From NCBI GenBank assembly GCA_000403275.2, contig KE159598.1, forward strand, positions 956,356-1,020,355: DNA of 64,000 nt, written 5' to 3'. The notes under the pieces are model-generated. The model saw nothing but the letters and a program-made list of their open reading frames with translations. It made no database searches and had not been told where the DNA came from. The position numbers were made by a program, and so were the translations under genes. The DNA comes from Lachnospiraceae bacterium 28-4. Its GTDB lineage: Bacteria > Bacillota > Clostridia > Lachnospirales > Lachnospiraceae. This document shows, piece after piece, positions 25,827 to 34,190 of the stretch. Position 1 is the first letter of the stretch, and every line of letters starts with the position of its first letter.

Positions 25827-25922
25827 AAATTAAAAATTTTCAATCCCAAGTTTGTGTCTGCGCGGCATCCACAAACTTGAAAGCCAGGCTGGCTTTGCGC
25901 AATAAAGCCGCGCAGAAATGGA
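25822..25922 (+). repeat. pseudoknot repeat P1
   Basis: An A/T hairpin is followed by CAAGTTTGTG (25847-25856) pairing with CACAAACTTG (25870-25879). The loop TCTGCGCGGC (25857-25866) is exactly complementary to GCCGCGCAGA (25907-25916), which makes an H-type pseudoknot. The connecting stretch holds a small hairpin (AAGCC/GGCTT). Related copies lie at 36211 and 55703. Here the usual downstream ATG is replaced by ATAG. Confidence 0.75.
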
Positions 25923-25971
25923 GTAAAAAATAGAAAGAAGACAGGACGGAAAATATGGAAGGAGGGGAGAC

Positions 25972-27867
25972 ATGGGAGGACTGCGGGCAGTCAGTTATAA
26001 CCGTTGTAGCACGGAGGAGGAGGCACAAAAGGATGCGCTTGCAAAACAAGTGCAGGAATCCGAAAATTGCGTGGCAGAACAAGGCTGGCAGTTGGTGGAC
26101 ACCTATGTGGAAGCGAAGAGCGGCACTACGATAAAAGGCAGAAGCGAATACAACCGTCTTTATCAGGACTTGGAAAAAGATAAATTTGATATTATCGTGA
26201 TTAAAAGCCAGGATAGACTGATGCGTAATACAAAGGACTGGTATTTGTTTTTAGACCGGATGCAAAAGAACCGGAAACAGCTCTACATATACCTGGAACA
26301 TAAGTTTTATACCCCGGATGATGCATTGCTCACTGGTATTAAGGCTATATTGGCGGAAGAATACAGCAGGGAATTAAGCAAGAAGATAAACAATGCCCAC
26401 AGAAACCGGCAGAAAGAGGGAAAAAGGTTTTCTTTTACCAATCGGATCTATGGTTTGAGGAAGCTTTCGGATAAAAGTATTGTTATTGATGAGGAGGAAG
26501 CGGGAATGATCCGCACAATTTTTGAACTTGCCGCCAATGGATATGGTGCGCATTGTAGTGCGGAGATCCTTTATCAAAAAGGATACCGCAATCGGAACGG
26601 AAAGATGATCGGCCCATCCAGTATAAGGAATATGATCAGGAACCCGATTTATAAAGGAACCGTTGTTCAGAACCGCCAGCATTATGATTTTGAAAGCAAA
26701 CAGATCATAAAAAATCCCCAATCCGATTGGATCGTGCATGAAAACGCCGTACCGGCGATTGTAAGCGAAGAGCTGTTTAAAAAAGCCAACTGCGGGATGG
26801 ATGCCAGAAGGCAGGAGCAAAACGAGGACGGAGTATACAGCAGGGGGAGGAACAAAGGAAAATATGATCTTTCGGGGAAACTTTCCTGCGGCCTGTGCGG
26901 AAGCATGTTTTACCGTACAGCCAGAAAGAGGAAAAATGGGCAGGTAACGGAGTGGAAATGCAGCAATTATCTGCAAAATGGAAGAAAGACATATTATCTG
27001 CGCCGGGATCGGATCAGAAAGGCAGAAAAAAGGGAAGACAGGGGATGCGACAATGTGCATCTCGATGAGAAAAAACTTTATGAGGCGTTAGAGCAGCTTA
27101 ATAAAAGAAATGAATATGACCTGGGGAATCAAAAGAGTATCCTGCTAAGGAAGGCTCTTTTCATTTTAAGAGAAGCTCTTGGAAAACATGATATATCGGC
27201 TCAAAAAGAAGAGTTGAGGATATCCATGGAAAAAATAACGAGACAAAAGAGCATCCTTCTCAATAAATTGCTGGACGGGATTATTTCTGATAATGACTTT
27301 AAAGTAAAAAGTGAGGAACTTCAGAATAAAGCTGAATGCGTCAACAGATCCATAAAACAGTTGGAAGAAGATATCCGGCAGAATGAAAAACTGGAAAATC
27401 GGATAGAAGCGATACAAAAAAGACTGGAAGAGGGCGTGATCGAAGAGGCGAAAGCCGTAAATATGATCGAAAACATCAAAAAAATAGAAGTATTCCCATA
27501 CTGCTTGATGATCTATTTTGATTCATGGGCAGCGGGAGGGCTTTTGGAAGAGAATATGTTCCATGAGAATTTTTCGATCCGTAAGGAAGCGGATAAGCTG
27601 GCAGCGGTGCAGATACCGCAGATATGCAGTACCTCCCATCAGCCCATGATAGAGGAAGAAAAAAATATAATAGTAGGACTTATGAGAGAAACGCCAACGA
27701 TCACGGCGAAAGGGCTGGCAGAAGCGATGGGAATAAATCTTTCCCTGGTGTGCAGAAGAATCCGGGAATTAGAGAAAGCGGGTAAAATAAAATATAGTAC
27801 GCCGAACGGCAGGGGAAAATGGCTGGTTTTTGATTCAGGAATAAGTGAGGACGGATCAGAACGATAA
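25972..27867 (+). CDS. large serine recombinase (integrase) of the element
   Basis: The 631-residue protein has an N-terminal resolvase domain (1-150) with Ser13 in YNRCST as the likely nucleophile, and KSQDRLMRN in the arginine-containing catalytic region. A recombinase domain follows (about 165-270), then a zinc ribbon (CGLCGSMF with a later Cys at KCSNYL) and a long coiled coil (about 400-500). A C-terminal winged-helix-like tail (TAKGLAEAMGINLSLVCRRIRELEKAGKI) is added. It would integrate and excise the element at CATGTTAAGCTGGAA; excision usually needs a directionality factor, which was not identified. GGAGGGG precedes the ATG. Confidence 0.93.
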   Translation: MGGLRAVSYNRCSTEEEAQKDALAKQVQESENCVAEQGWQLVDTYVEAKSGTTIKGRSEYNRLYQDLEKDKFDIIVIKSQDRLMRNTKDWYLFLDRMQKNRKQLYIYLEHKFYTPDDALLTGIKAILAEEYSRELSKKINNAHRNRQKEGKRFSFTNRIYGLRKLSDKSIVIDEEEAGMIRTIFELAANGYGAHCSAEILYQKGYRNRNGKMIGPSSIRNMIRNPIYKGTVVQNRQHYDFESKQIIKNPQSDWIVHENAVPAIVSEELFKKANCGMDARRQEQNEDGVYSRGRNKGKYDLSGKLSCGLCGSMFYRTARKRKNGQVTEWKCSNYLQNGRKTYYLRRDRIRKAEKREDRGCDNVHLDEKKLYEALEQLNKRNEYDLGNQKSILLRKALFILREALGKHDISAQKEELRISMEKITRQKSILLNKLLDGIISDNDFKVKSEELQNKAECVNRSIKQLEEDIRQNEKLENRIEAIQKRLEEGVIEEAKAVNMIENIKKIEVFPYCLMIYFDSWAAGGLLEENMFHENFSIRKEADKLAAVQIPQICSTSHQPMIEEEKNIIVGLMRETPTITAKGLAEAMGINLSLVCRRIRELEKAGKIKYSTPNGRGKWLVFDSGISEDGSER

Positions 27868-27898
27868 AAGCTGATGGGATATTTCTTTCTGTCATTTT

Positions 27899-27913
27899 CA
27901 TGTTAAGCTGGAA
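27899..27913. other. right attachment site (att core repeat)
   Basis: CATGTTAAGCTGGAA, identical to 19590-19604. On the minus strand it encodes FQLNM of the permease. Confidence 0.8.
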
Positions 27914-28633
27914 GACCTGAGATCCATAGATGATCAGATATCCCAACCCTCTACGGGCAGCGAGGAATTCACCGATAATTACCCCTACCAGGGCGAGGCC
28001 GATATTCACTTTCATATTGCTGAGAATAGTGGGGATGGAACCGGGGAGTACCACCTTTAAGAAGGCATTTCTTTTGTTTCCGCCAAGCGTATAGATCAGT
28101 TTGATCTTTTCCTCGTCCACCTGCCGGAATCCGGTATACAGATTAATAATCGATCCGAATATGGCGACGGAAATTCCGGCTACAATAATGGTATTAATTC
28201 CGGTTCCCAGCCATACAATGAATAGTGGGGCAAGGGCGGATTTGGGGAGGCTGTTTAAAACTACCAGGTAGGGTTCCAGGATTTCGGAACATTTGGCGGA
28301 ATACCAAAGAAGGGTGGCGGATAGCATTCCGATCACAAGAACGAGGAAAAAGCTTACGACGGTTTCCAGCAAAGTGATTCCCGTATTCGTAAAAAAGGTT
28401 CCATCCTTTACCATATCAAAAAAGCATAAAGCAACCCGGCTGGGGCTGCTGAAAAAGAATGCGTCGATATATCCCATATAGGCGGAAAACTCCCAGATGG
28501 CGAGGAAAAAAGCAAAAATCAGAAATCGGGCGGCAATCACCAGGCGATGATGGCGAAGCTGTCTGTATTCATATTTCTCCTGGTTACTCAGAGGCCGGCC
28601 GGGTGATCTGTGGGAGCTGCATATAGTTTTCAT
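27899..28633 (-). pseudogene. ABC importer permease, interrupted by the element (N-terminal 245 codons)
   Basis: The sequence is an SsuC/TauC/ThiX-type permease with about five hydrophobic helices and the cytoplasmic EAA-like loop (YTLGGNKRNAFLKVVLPGSIPTIL). The true protein would be 275 residues; the last 30 lie at 19497-19589. In the present arrangement the frame runs on into element DNA to 27701, giving a 310-residue product with a foreign tail and no last helix. It is probably non-functional. AAGGAG precedes the ATG, and the start overlaps the ATPase gene by 50 bases. Confidence 0.85.
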
Positions 28634-29405
28634 TAGAAATCTCCTTCCATAATTGATTAAAATATCCCTGGTATTCCGGGGCGTTCCGGGAGGCGAGAGG
28701 GGAATTGCCGGAAATAGTCAGATGAATGGGAATGTCGCATTTGATACAGGCAGGACGTTTGCTAAGAACGAGAATACGGTCGGCAAGGCTGATGGCTTCC
28801 GACAGGTCATGGGTTACGAGAACCGCCGTTTTTTTCGTGGAACGTATAATATTGCAGATATCGGATGAAACGGAAAGTCTTGTCTGGTAATCCAGGGCGC
28901 TGAAAGGCTCATCCAACAGGAGAATATCCGGATCCAGGACGAGAGTGCGTATGAGCGCTGCGCGCTGCTTCATTCCTCCGGACAGTTCTCCGGGCTTTTT
29001 GTCCTTGAATTTATACAGTCCATAGTCTTTGAGAAGTTCCATGGCCCGCTCTTTTTTTTCAGGAGTAAGCTGGTGATTGATTTCCAATCCAAGAATAACG
29101 TTGCGATAGATGGTGCGCCACTCGAAAAGATGATCGTGCTGAAGCATGTATCCGATTCTGGGGCAGCATTGTTTTTCCACACCTTTCTCCTCCGGGGACG
29201 GAAAATGGATTTCTCCGCTTTCCGGCGGAATCAGACCGGCGATGATAGACAGAAGCGTGGATTTACCGCAGCCGGAAGGGCCGACGATTGCCAGGAATTC
29301 TCCTTTTTTTATCTGGAAAGATATATGGGATAAGGCGTCGGTTTCGCCTTTTGGGCTGTGGTAGGAATAGCAGATATCGTTTAATTCTAATATCGGGTTT
29401 GTCAT
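28584..29405 (-). CDS. ABC importer ATP-binding protein (nitrate/sulfonate/thiamine-precursor type)
   Basis: The 273-residue ATPase has Walker A GPSGCGKST, the Q-loop, signature LSGGMKQR and Walker B ILLLDEPFSALD followed by the switch His in VTHDLSEAISLADRI. These match SsuB/TauB/ThiZ-like ATPases, which power uptake of sulfonates or pyrimidine precursors. It is first in an operon with the permease that the element interrupts. No substrate-binding protein gene is nearby. A TATAAT box lies near 29433-29438 on the minus strand with no clear -35. Confidence 0.88.
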   Translation of the reverse strand: MTNPILELNDICYSYHSPKGETDALSHISFQIKKGEFLAIVGPSGCGKSTLLSIIAGLIPPESGEIHFPSPEEKGVEKQCCPRIGYMLQHDHLFEWRTIYRNVILGLEINHQLTPEKKERAMELLKDYGLYKFKDKKPGELSGGMKQRAALIRTLVLDPDILLLDEPFSALDYQTRLSVSSDICNIIRSTKKTAVLVTHDLSEAISLADRILVLSKRPACIKCDIPIHLTISGNSPLASRNAPEYQGYFNQLWKEISNENYMQLPQITRPASE

Positions 29406-29496
29406 AAGATTCCTCCAACTTCATATATGTTCATTATATGACGAGGGAAGAAAAATGGTGTGAATTGTAGTAATTAAGCGAAGGATTTCCCCATCC

Positions 29497-29842
29497 GCTG
29501 CAGGAAAATCAATGGCGGAGGCATGGAAAGGCCGTATAGCGGGAGCGGCGGAAACGGGCGGGCGGATAGCGGAACTGGTTTTCCATCTGTTGTTTCCACT
29601 CAGTAATTTCACTTATGAAATGGAGAAAAAACAGGGAAAATTGCCACGGAGGGCAATTTTAGGAAGCCAGGACATGGATGTCCTTGCTTCCGGCCCGTCC
29701 GGTTCGATATTCCATAGCCATTTCATTAGTGAAATCTGAGTGGAAACAACAGATGGAAAACCAGTTCCGCTATCCGCCCGCCCGTTTCCGCCGCTCCCGC
29801 TATACGGCCTTTCCATGCCTCCGCCATTGATTTTCCTGCGGC
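29497..29842. repeat. long hairpin element, copy B
   Basis: Positions 29497-29603 and 29736-29842 are reverse complements at 106 of 107 bases. The core between them has TTTCACTTATGAAATGG and CCATTTCATTAGTGAAATC, then AAAATTGCC/GGCAATTTT, GGAAGC/GCTTCC with inner GGACA/TGTCC, and CCGG/CCGG. The outer ends carry GAAAATCAAT and ATTGATTTTC. It fills most of the 515 bases between the divergent ABC ATPase and argH genes. Confidence 0.85.
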
Positions 29843-29856
29843 AGACGGGGAAAAGA

Positions 29857-29885
29857 TTGAAAAAGAGGAAAAAATATGGTAGTAT
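29857..29885 (+). promoter_or_regulatory. promoter of argH operon
   Basis: TTGAAA (29857-29862) and TAGTAT (29880-29885) are 17 bases apart, 37 bases before the argH start and just outside hairpin B. Confidence 0.6.
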
Positions 29886-29921
29886 CTAATATCAGATTGG
29901 ATGGATTTGGAGGATGATGCT

Positions 29922-31322
29922 ATGGCACAGCTTTGGGGCGGGCGCTTTACAAAGGAAACGGATCAATTAGTATATAACTTTAACGCATCGATTTCTTTTG
30001 ACAAAAAATTGTTTGAAGAGGATATTGAAGGCAGCATAGCCCATGTGGTAATGCTGGAAAAACAGGGGATTTTGTCAGAGGAGGAAAAGAATGCGATTGT
30101 CAAGGGGCTGACCGGGATACGGGAAGACGTAAAGAGCGGGAAGCTGGAGATTACGGAGGAATATGAAGATATCCATAGCTTTGTGGAGGCGAACCTGATC
30201 GGAAGAATCGGAGATGCGGGAAAGAAGCTGCATACGGGAAGGAGCCGTAATGACCAGGTGGCTTTGGATATGAAATTATACATAAGGAAAGAAATCATTC
30301 ATACAGCGGAAGAGCTGGAAGAGCTGCTCGGCGTGTTGCTCGAAGTGATGGAAGGGAACACGGATACCTATATGCCTGGCTTTACCCATTTGCAGAAGGC
30401 TCAGCCTGTGACGCTGGCCCATCATATGGGGGCATATTTTGAAATGTTTTACAGAGATCATTTAAGAATGAGGGATATTTATGAGAGGATGAATTATTGC
30501 CCTCTCGGGGCTGGAGCGCTGGCAGGGACAACCTATCCGCTGGATCGGAGATATACGGCGTCTTTGCTTGGTTTCGAGGGGCCGTCTTTGAACAGCATGG
30601 ACTCGGTAGCGGACAGAGATTATATTATTGAATTTCTCTCCGCGCTGTCTACAGTGATGATGCATTTGAGCAGATTCTGTGAGGAAGTCATTATATGGAA
30701 TTCCAATGAATATCATTTTGTAGAAATCGATGACGCTTATTCTACAGGGAGCAGTATTATGCCCCAGAAGAAGAATCCGGATATTGCGGAGCTGGTCCGC
30801 GGAAAAACAGGAAGGGTATATGGAGCGCTGACGGCGGTTCTTACGGTCATGAAAGGGATCCCTTTGGCGTATAATAAAGATATGCAGGAGGACAAGGAAC
30901 TGACATTTGACGCGATAGACACCGTAAAGGGATGCCTTGCCCTGTTTACCGGGATGCTGCGGACGATGAAATTCCATAAAGAAACGATGGCAGCGAGCGC
31001 CATGAACGGTTTTACAAACGCTACGGATGCGGCGGATTACCTGGTAGGAAAAGGGGTTCCGTTCCGGGATGCCCATGGAGTCATTGGCCGCCTTGTTCTA
31101 TATTGCATCGACAAGAACACGTGCATCGATGCGCTGTCTATGGAGGAGTTGAAAGCGATCAGCCCGGTATTTGAAGAAGATATTTATGACGCCGTAAGTC
31201 TGAAAAGCTGTGTGGAAAGGCGGCTGACGATCGGCGCTCCGGGTAAGGAAGCGATGGAAAAAGTGATTGGTATTTATAAAGAATATTTAAATAGCAGCTG
31301 GCTGAAAGAACGGAATCATTAA
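29922..31322 (+). CDS. argH: argininosuccinate lyase
   Basis: This is the last enzyme of arginine synthesis, splitting argininosuccinate into arginine and fumarate. The 466-residue protein shows the fumarase/aspartase superfamily signature SSIMPQKKNPD with the catalytic Ser loop. It also has the N-terminal LWGGRF, HTGRSRNDQVALD and the TYMPGFTHLQKAQP substrate region. Length is normal. The ATG at 29922 is used because GGAGG lies 8 bases upstream; the frame extends to 29901. It heads a run of plus-strand genes through the hexapeptide protein. Confidence 0.95.
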   Translation: MAQLWGGRFTKETDQLVYNFNASISFDKKLFEEDIEGSIAHVVMLEKQGILSEEEKNAIVKGLTGIREDVKSGKLEITEEYEDIHSFVEANLIGRIGDAGKKLHTGRSRNDQVALDMKLYIRKEIIHTAEELEELLGVLLEVMEGNTDTYMPGFTHLQKAQPVTLAHHMGAYFEMFYRDHLRMRDIYERMNYCPLGAGALAGTTYPLDRRYTASLLGFEGPSLNSMDSVADRDYIIEFLSALSTVMMHLSRFCEEVIIWNSNEYHFVEIDDAYSTGSSIMPQKKNPDIAELVRGKTGRVYGALTAVLTVMKGIPLAYNKDMQEDKELTFDAIDTVKGCLALFTGMLRTMKFHKETMAASAMNGFTNATDAADYLVGKGVPFRDAHGVIGRLVLYCIDKNTCIDALSMEELKAISPVFEEDIYDAVSLKSCVERRLTIGAPGKEAMEKVIGIYKEYLNSSWLKERNH

Positions 31323-31349
31323 ATAAGGAAGAAAGATGAGGAGCGTACA

Positions 31350-32435
31350 ATGAGTGAAAAGTTGAAAGTAGGTATTTTAGGCGGGACAGGTATGGTAGGG
31401 CAGAGATTTATTTCTCTTCTGGAGAACCATCCATGGTTTGAAGTGACAACGATTGCGGCAAGTCCCCGTTCCGCAGGAAGGACTTATGAAGAAGCGGTGG
31501 AAGGCAGATGGAAGATGACATCGCCTATGCCGGAGGCGGTAAAAAATATTGTAGTAATGAATGTAAACGAAGTGGAAAAAGTGGCTGCACAGGTGGATTT
31601 CGTATTCAGCGCAGTGGACATGACGAAAGAAGAGATCAAAAAAATAGAGGAAGCATATGCAAAAACGGAAACTCCCGTAGTTTCCAATAACAGTGCCCAC
31701 AGGTGGACGGAAGATGTGCCGATGGTAGTGCCGGAAATCAATCCGGAACATATGAAAGTTATCGATTTTCAGAAGAAGAGGCTGGGAACGAAAAGAGGGT
31801 TTGTGGCTGTAAAGCCCAACTGTTCGATTCAGAGTTATGCGCCGGTTCTTACCGCATGGAAGGAATTTGAACCGTACGAAGTGGTGGCTACGACTTATCA
31901 GGCGATCTCAGGGGCAGGAAAGACCTTTCAGGACTGGCCGGAGATGGAAGGAAATATCATTCCGTATATTGGAGGGGAAGAGGAAAAAAGCGAGAAGGAA
32001 CCTTTGCGGATATGGGGAGAAATAAAGGATGGGGTGATCGTGCCAGCAACTTCTCCCGTGATTACCTGCCAGTGCATTCGCGTACCGGTTTTGAATGGTC
32101 ATACGGCTGCGGTTTTTGTGAAATTCAGAAAAAAAGCTTCTAAGGAAGAACTGGTCGCAAAGCTTACAGAGTTCCGGGGGGTTCCCCAGGAGTTGGAGCT
32201 GCCCAGCGCTCCCAAACAGTTCATTCAATATCTGGAAGAGGATAACCGTCCTCAGGTAAGTATGGATGTGGACTATGAAAAAGGAATGGGCGTCAGTGTA
32301 GGAAGACTGAGGGAAGATACCGTTTATGATTGGAAATTCGTGGGTCTTTCCCACAATACGGTACGGGGAGCGGCCGGAGGAGCTGTTCTTTGTGCCGAAC
32401 TGTTAAAAGCGCAAGGATATATTACAAAAAAATAA
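31350..32435 (+). CDS. asd: aspartate-semialdehyde dehydrogenase
   Basis: The enzyme reduces aspartyl phosphate to aspartate semialdehyde with NADPH, in the shared path to lysine, threonine and methionine. The 361-residue protein has the nucleotide loop GGTGMVGQRF, the active-site Cys in VAVKPNCSIQSY and the His-containing RVPVLNGHTAAVFV. The length and sequence are of the branch found in archaea, fungi and many clostridia. GAGGAG precedes the ATG. Confidence 0.93.
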   Translation: MSEKLKVGILGGTGMVGQRFISLLENHPWFEVTTIAASPRSAGRTYEEAVEGRWKMTSPMPEAVKNIVVMNVNEVEKVAAQVDFVFSAVDMTKEEIKKIEEAYAKTETPVVSNNSAHRWTEDVPMVVPEINPEHMKVIDFQKKRLGTKRGFVAVKPNCSIQSYAPVLTAWKEFEPYEVVATTYQAISGAGKTFQDWPEMEGNIIPYIGGEEEKSEKEPLRIWGEIKDGVIVPATSPVITCQCIRVPVLNGHTAAVFVKFRKKASKEELVAKLTEFRGVPQELELPSAPKQFIQYLEEDNRPQVSMDVDYEKGMGVSVGRLREDTVYDWKFVGLSHNTVRGAAGGAVLCAELLKAQGYITKK

Positions 32436-32477
32436 ATAATGGAGGAATCGGACGAAAGAGCGGCGGAGGATAATTGA

Positions 32478-34172
32478 TTGAATACAGTGTGCAAAGAATT
32501 GAGCAATGATGAAAAAATGTTCCAGATGATATACGATATGTCGGATAGCGCATTTTTATATTATAATTTTGGCGAAAAAACTGTGAAAACGGTAGGCAGT
32601 TGGAATAAATTTTTTGATACGGGCTTGCGTACATCGGAGGAACTGAAAAAAATTGGTCATTGTGTGGAGGAAGAATACGCGCCGCAGTTTGAAGAATTTT
32701 TGTTTCCCGAGAAAAAAGGGATTCGGAAAGGGGATATGACCGTGCGCCTCCGGGACGGAAAAACTTGGCTGGAATGCGAAGCTGTAGTCATATATGATAA
32801 AAAAGGGCGTCCAAAAGATAAAGTCCTTCGTTTTGAGGATATTACAAAGTTTAAGCGCCAGCATGAAGAATTGATTTATCTGGCATATTACGATATGCTG
32901 ACGGGGCTGTATAACAGGAACTACTTTGTTCAGCTCTTGGGGAAGTTTTTAAGAAAAGCGGAAAAGGAAGAAAAAAAAGTCGGAGTTATGTTTGTGGACA
33001 TCGATGACTTTCACAGGATTAATGATGGACTGGGAATCGTAGTAGGGGATGAAGTCGTCCAACAGTACGGGCAGTATTTATCTTCTTTTGGCGGAAAGGA
33101 CGTTATCGTATCGCATTTTAACAGCGATATCTATTGTCTCGCCATTTATGATTCCCATGGGACGGAAGAGGTGGAGCAGATTTACCGGGCGATGGGCAAA
33201 AGGCTGGAAAAGCCTTTTATATTAAGCGGCGGACAGGAGATTTTTATTACGGCTGGAATAGGAGTGGCATCTTATCCTGAGGCGGCGAAAAATGCCCTGG
33301 AGCTTATAAATTGTGCGGAAATCGTGATGCTGAAAGGAAAAGCGAGAGGAAAAGGCTCAATCCAATATTTTGATACGGCGATCCTGAAGGATTTTTTACA
33401 AGATATCGATATAGAAAATAAACTGAAAGACGCCGTTTTCCATCAGAATTTTACGATCGCTTTCCAGCCGCAATATCAGGCTAATAATAAAAAGCTGCGG
33501 GGAGTGGAAGCCCTTATCCGGTGGAAAGATAAAGAGGGGAATATGATCAGTCCTTCCGTTTTCATACCGATTGCGGAAAAAAACGGGACGATTATATCCA
33601 TAGGAAGCTGGGTAATGGAAGAGAGCGTCCGTATTTTCTCAGGATGGAAGAAAAAATATCAGGCGTCCCTCATTCTGGCGTTAAATATCTCGGCCATTCA
33701 ATATAAGAGGCGGGATTTTGTGGATAGTCTGATGCAGGTGCTGGAAAAGTACGAGGTATCTCCTTCCGAAGTGGAACTGGAGATAACGGAAAGCATTCTG
33801 ATCGATGATCTGGAAGAAGTAAAGAATAAATTGCTCGCTTTGAAGGAATATGGTTTTAAAATTTCGCTGGATGATTTTGGGACGGGATATTCATCCTTGT
33901 CTTATTTGAAAGGGCTTCCCATTGATACGCTGAAAATTGACAAGTCTTTTATTGACACTGTAATTTCGGATAATAATACAAAGATCATTACCGAATCGAT
34001 TATCTATATGGTGAAGAGGCTGGGATACGAAACGGTGGCAGAAGGCGTGGAAACAAAGGAACAGTTTGAGTACTTAAAGTCTATCGAGTGCGACAGTATT
34101 CAAGGATATTTTCTGGGCAGGCCCATGCCGCCCGATCAGGTGGAAATGTTGTTGAATGAGACGGCAGGATAG
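32478..34172 (+). CDS. PAS-like/degenerate GGDEF/EAL protein, probable c-di-GMP phosphodiesterase
   Basis: The 564-residue protein has a PAS-like N-terminal region (1-120), a GGDEF-fold domain (about 130-300) and an EAL domain (about 310-560). The diguanylate cyclase motif is replaced by NSDIY (215-219), so synthesis is unlikely. EAL residues look intact (EALIRW at Glu344, DDFGTGYSSLSYLK, ETVAEGVE), so it should cleave c-di-GMP. There is no membrane segment. The TTG at 32478 is chosen because GGAGG lies 8 bases before it; the next ATG (32519) has none. Confidence 0.88.
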   Translation: MNTVCKELSNDEKMFQMIYDMSDSAFLYYNFGEKTVKTVGSWNKFFDTGLRTSEELKKIGHCVEEEYAPQFEEFLFPEKKGIRKGDMTVRLRDGKTWLECEAVVIYDKKGRPKDKVLRFEDITKFKRQHEELIYLAYYDMLTGLYNRNYFVQLLGKFLRKAEKEEKKVGVMFVDIDDFHRINDGLGIVVGDEVVQQYGQYLSSFGGKDVIVSHFNSDIYCLAIYDSHGTEEVEQIYRAMGKRLEKPFILSGGQEIFITAGIGVASYPEAAKNALELINCAEIVMLKGKARGKGSIQYFDTAILKDFLQDIDIENKLKDAVFHQNFTIAFQPQYQANNKKLRGVEALIRWKDKEGNMISPSVFIPIAEKNGTIISIGSWVMEESVRIFSGWKKKYQASLILALNISAIQYKRRDFVDSLMQVLEKYEVSPSEVELEITESILIDDLEEVKNKLLALKEYGFKISLDDFGTGYSSLSYLKGLPIDTLKIDKSFIDTVISDNNTKIITESIIYMVKRLGYETVAEGVETKEQFEYLKSIECDSIQGYFLGRPMPPDQVEMLLNETAG

Positions 34173-34190
34173 AGGAAGGCTTTACATGAA

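Larger units (their letters stand above)
19590..27913 (+). mobile_element. 8.3-kb serine-recombinase element integrated in an ABC permease gene
   Basis: The element is bounded by the 15-bp direct repeat CATGTTAAGCTGGAA at 19590-19604 and 27899-27913. A large serine recombinase ends 31 bases from the right repeat. Deleting one repeat and all DNA between restores an uninterrupted permease frame. Cargo on the plus strand: a LacI-like fragment, an aminoglycoside acetyltransferase fragment, an MFS transporter, a family-2 glycosyltransferase broken by an IS110-type insertion, a membrane glycosyltransferase, a 48-residue protein and the recombinase. No conjugation or replication genes are seen, so it would need help to move between cells. 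Confidence 0.85.

Noticed and set aside
25822-25922. A protein encoded by repeats P1-P3 (similar peptides such as KFVDAAQTQT appear in minus-strand frames)
   Set aside because: The similarity comes from the repeated RNA-like structure; the frames lack ribosome sites and are open in different lengths.
19590-27913. Prophage or conjugative element
   Set aside because: No structural phage, relaxase, replication or conjugation genes are present; only a recombinase and cargo are seen.
29843-29921. T-box or arginine attenuator before argH
   Set aside because: Only a promoter and ribosome site fit in this short stretch; no T-box motif or terminator is visible.
30462-31076. 204-residue minus-strand frame inside argH
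   Set aside because: It is antisense to a clear argininosuccinate lyase and has no recognisable domain or start signal.
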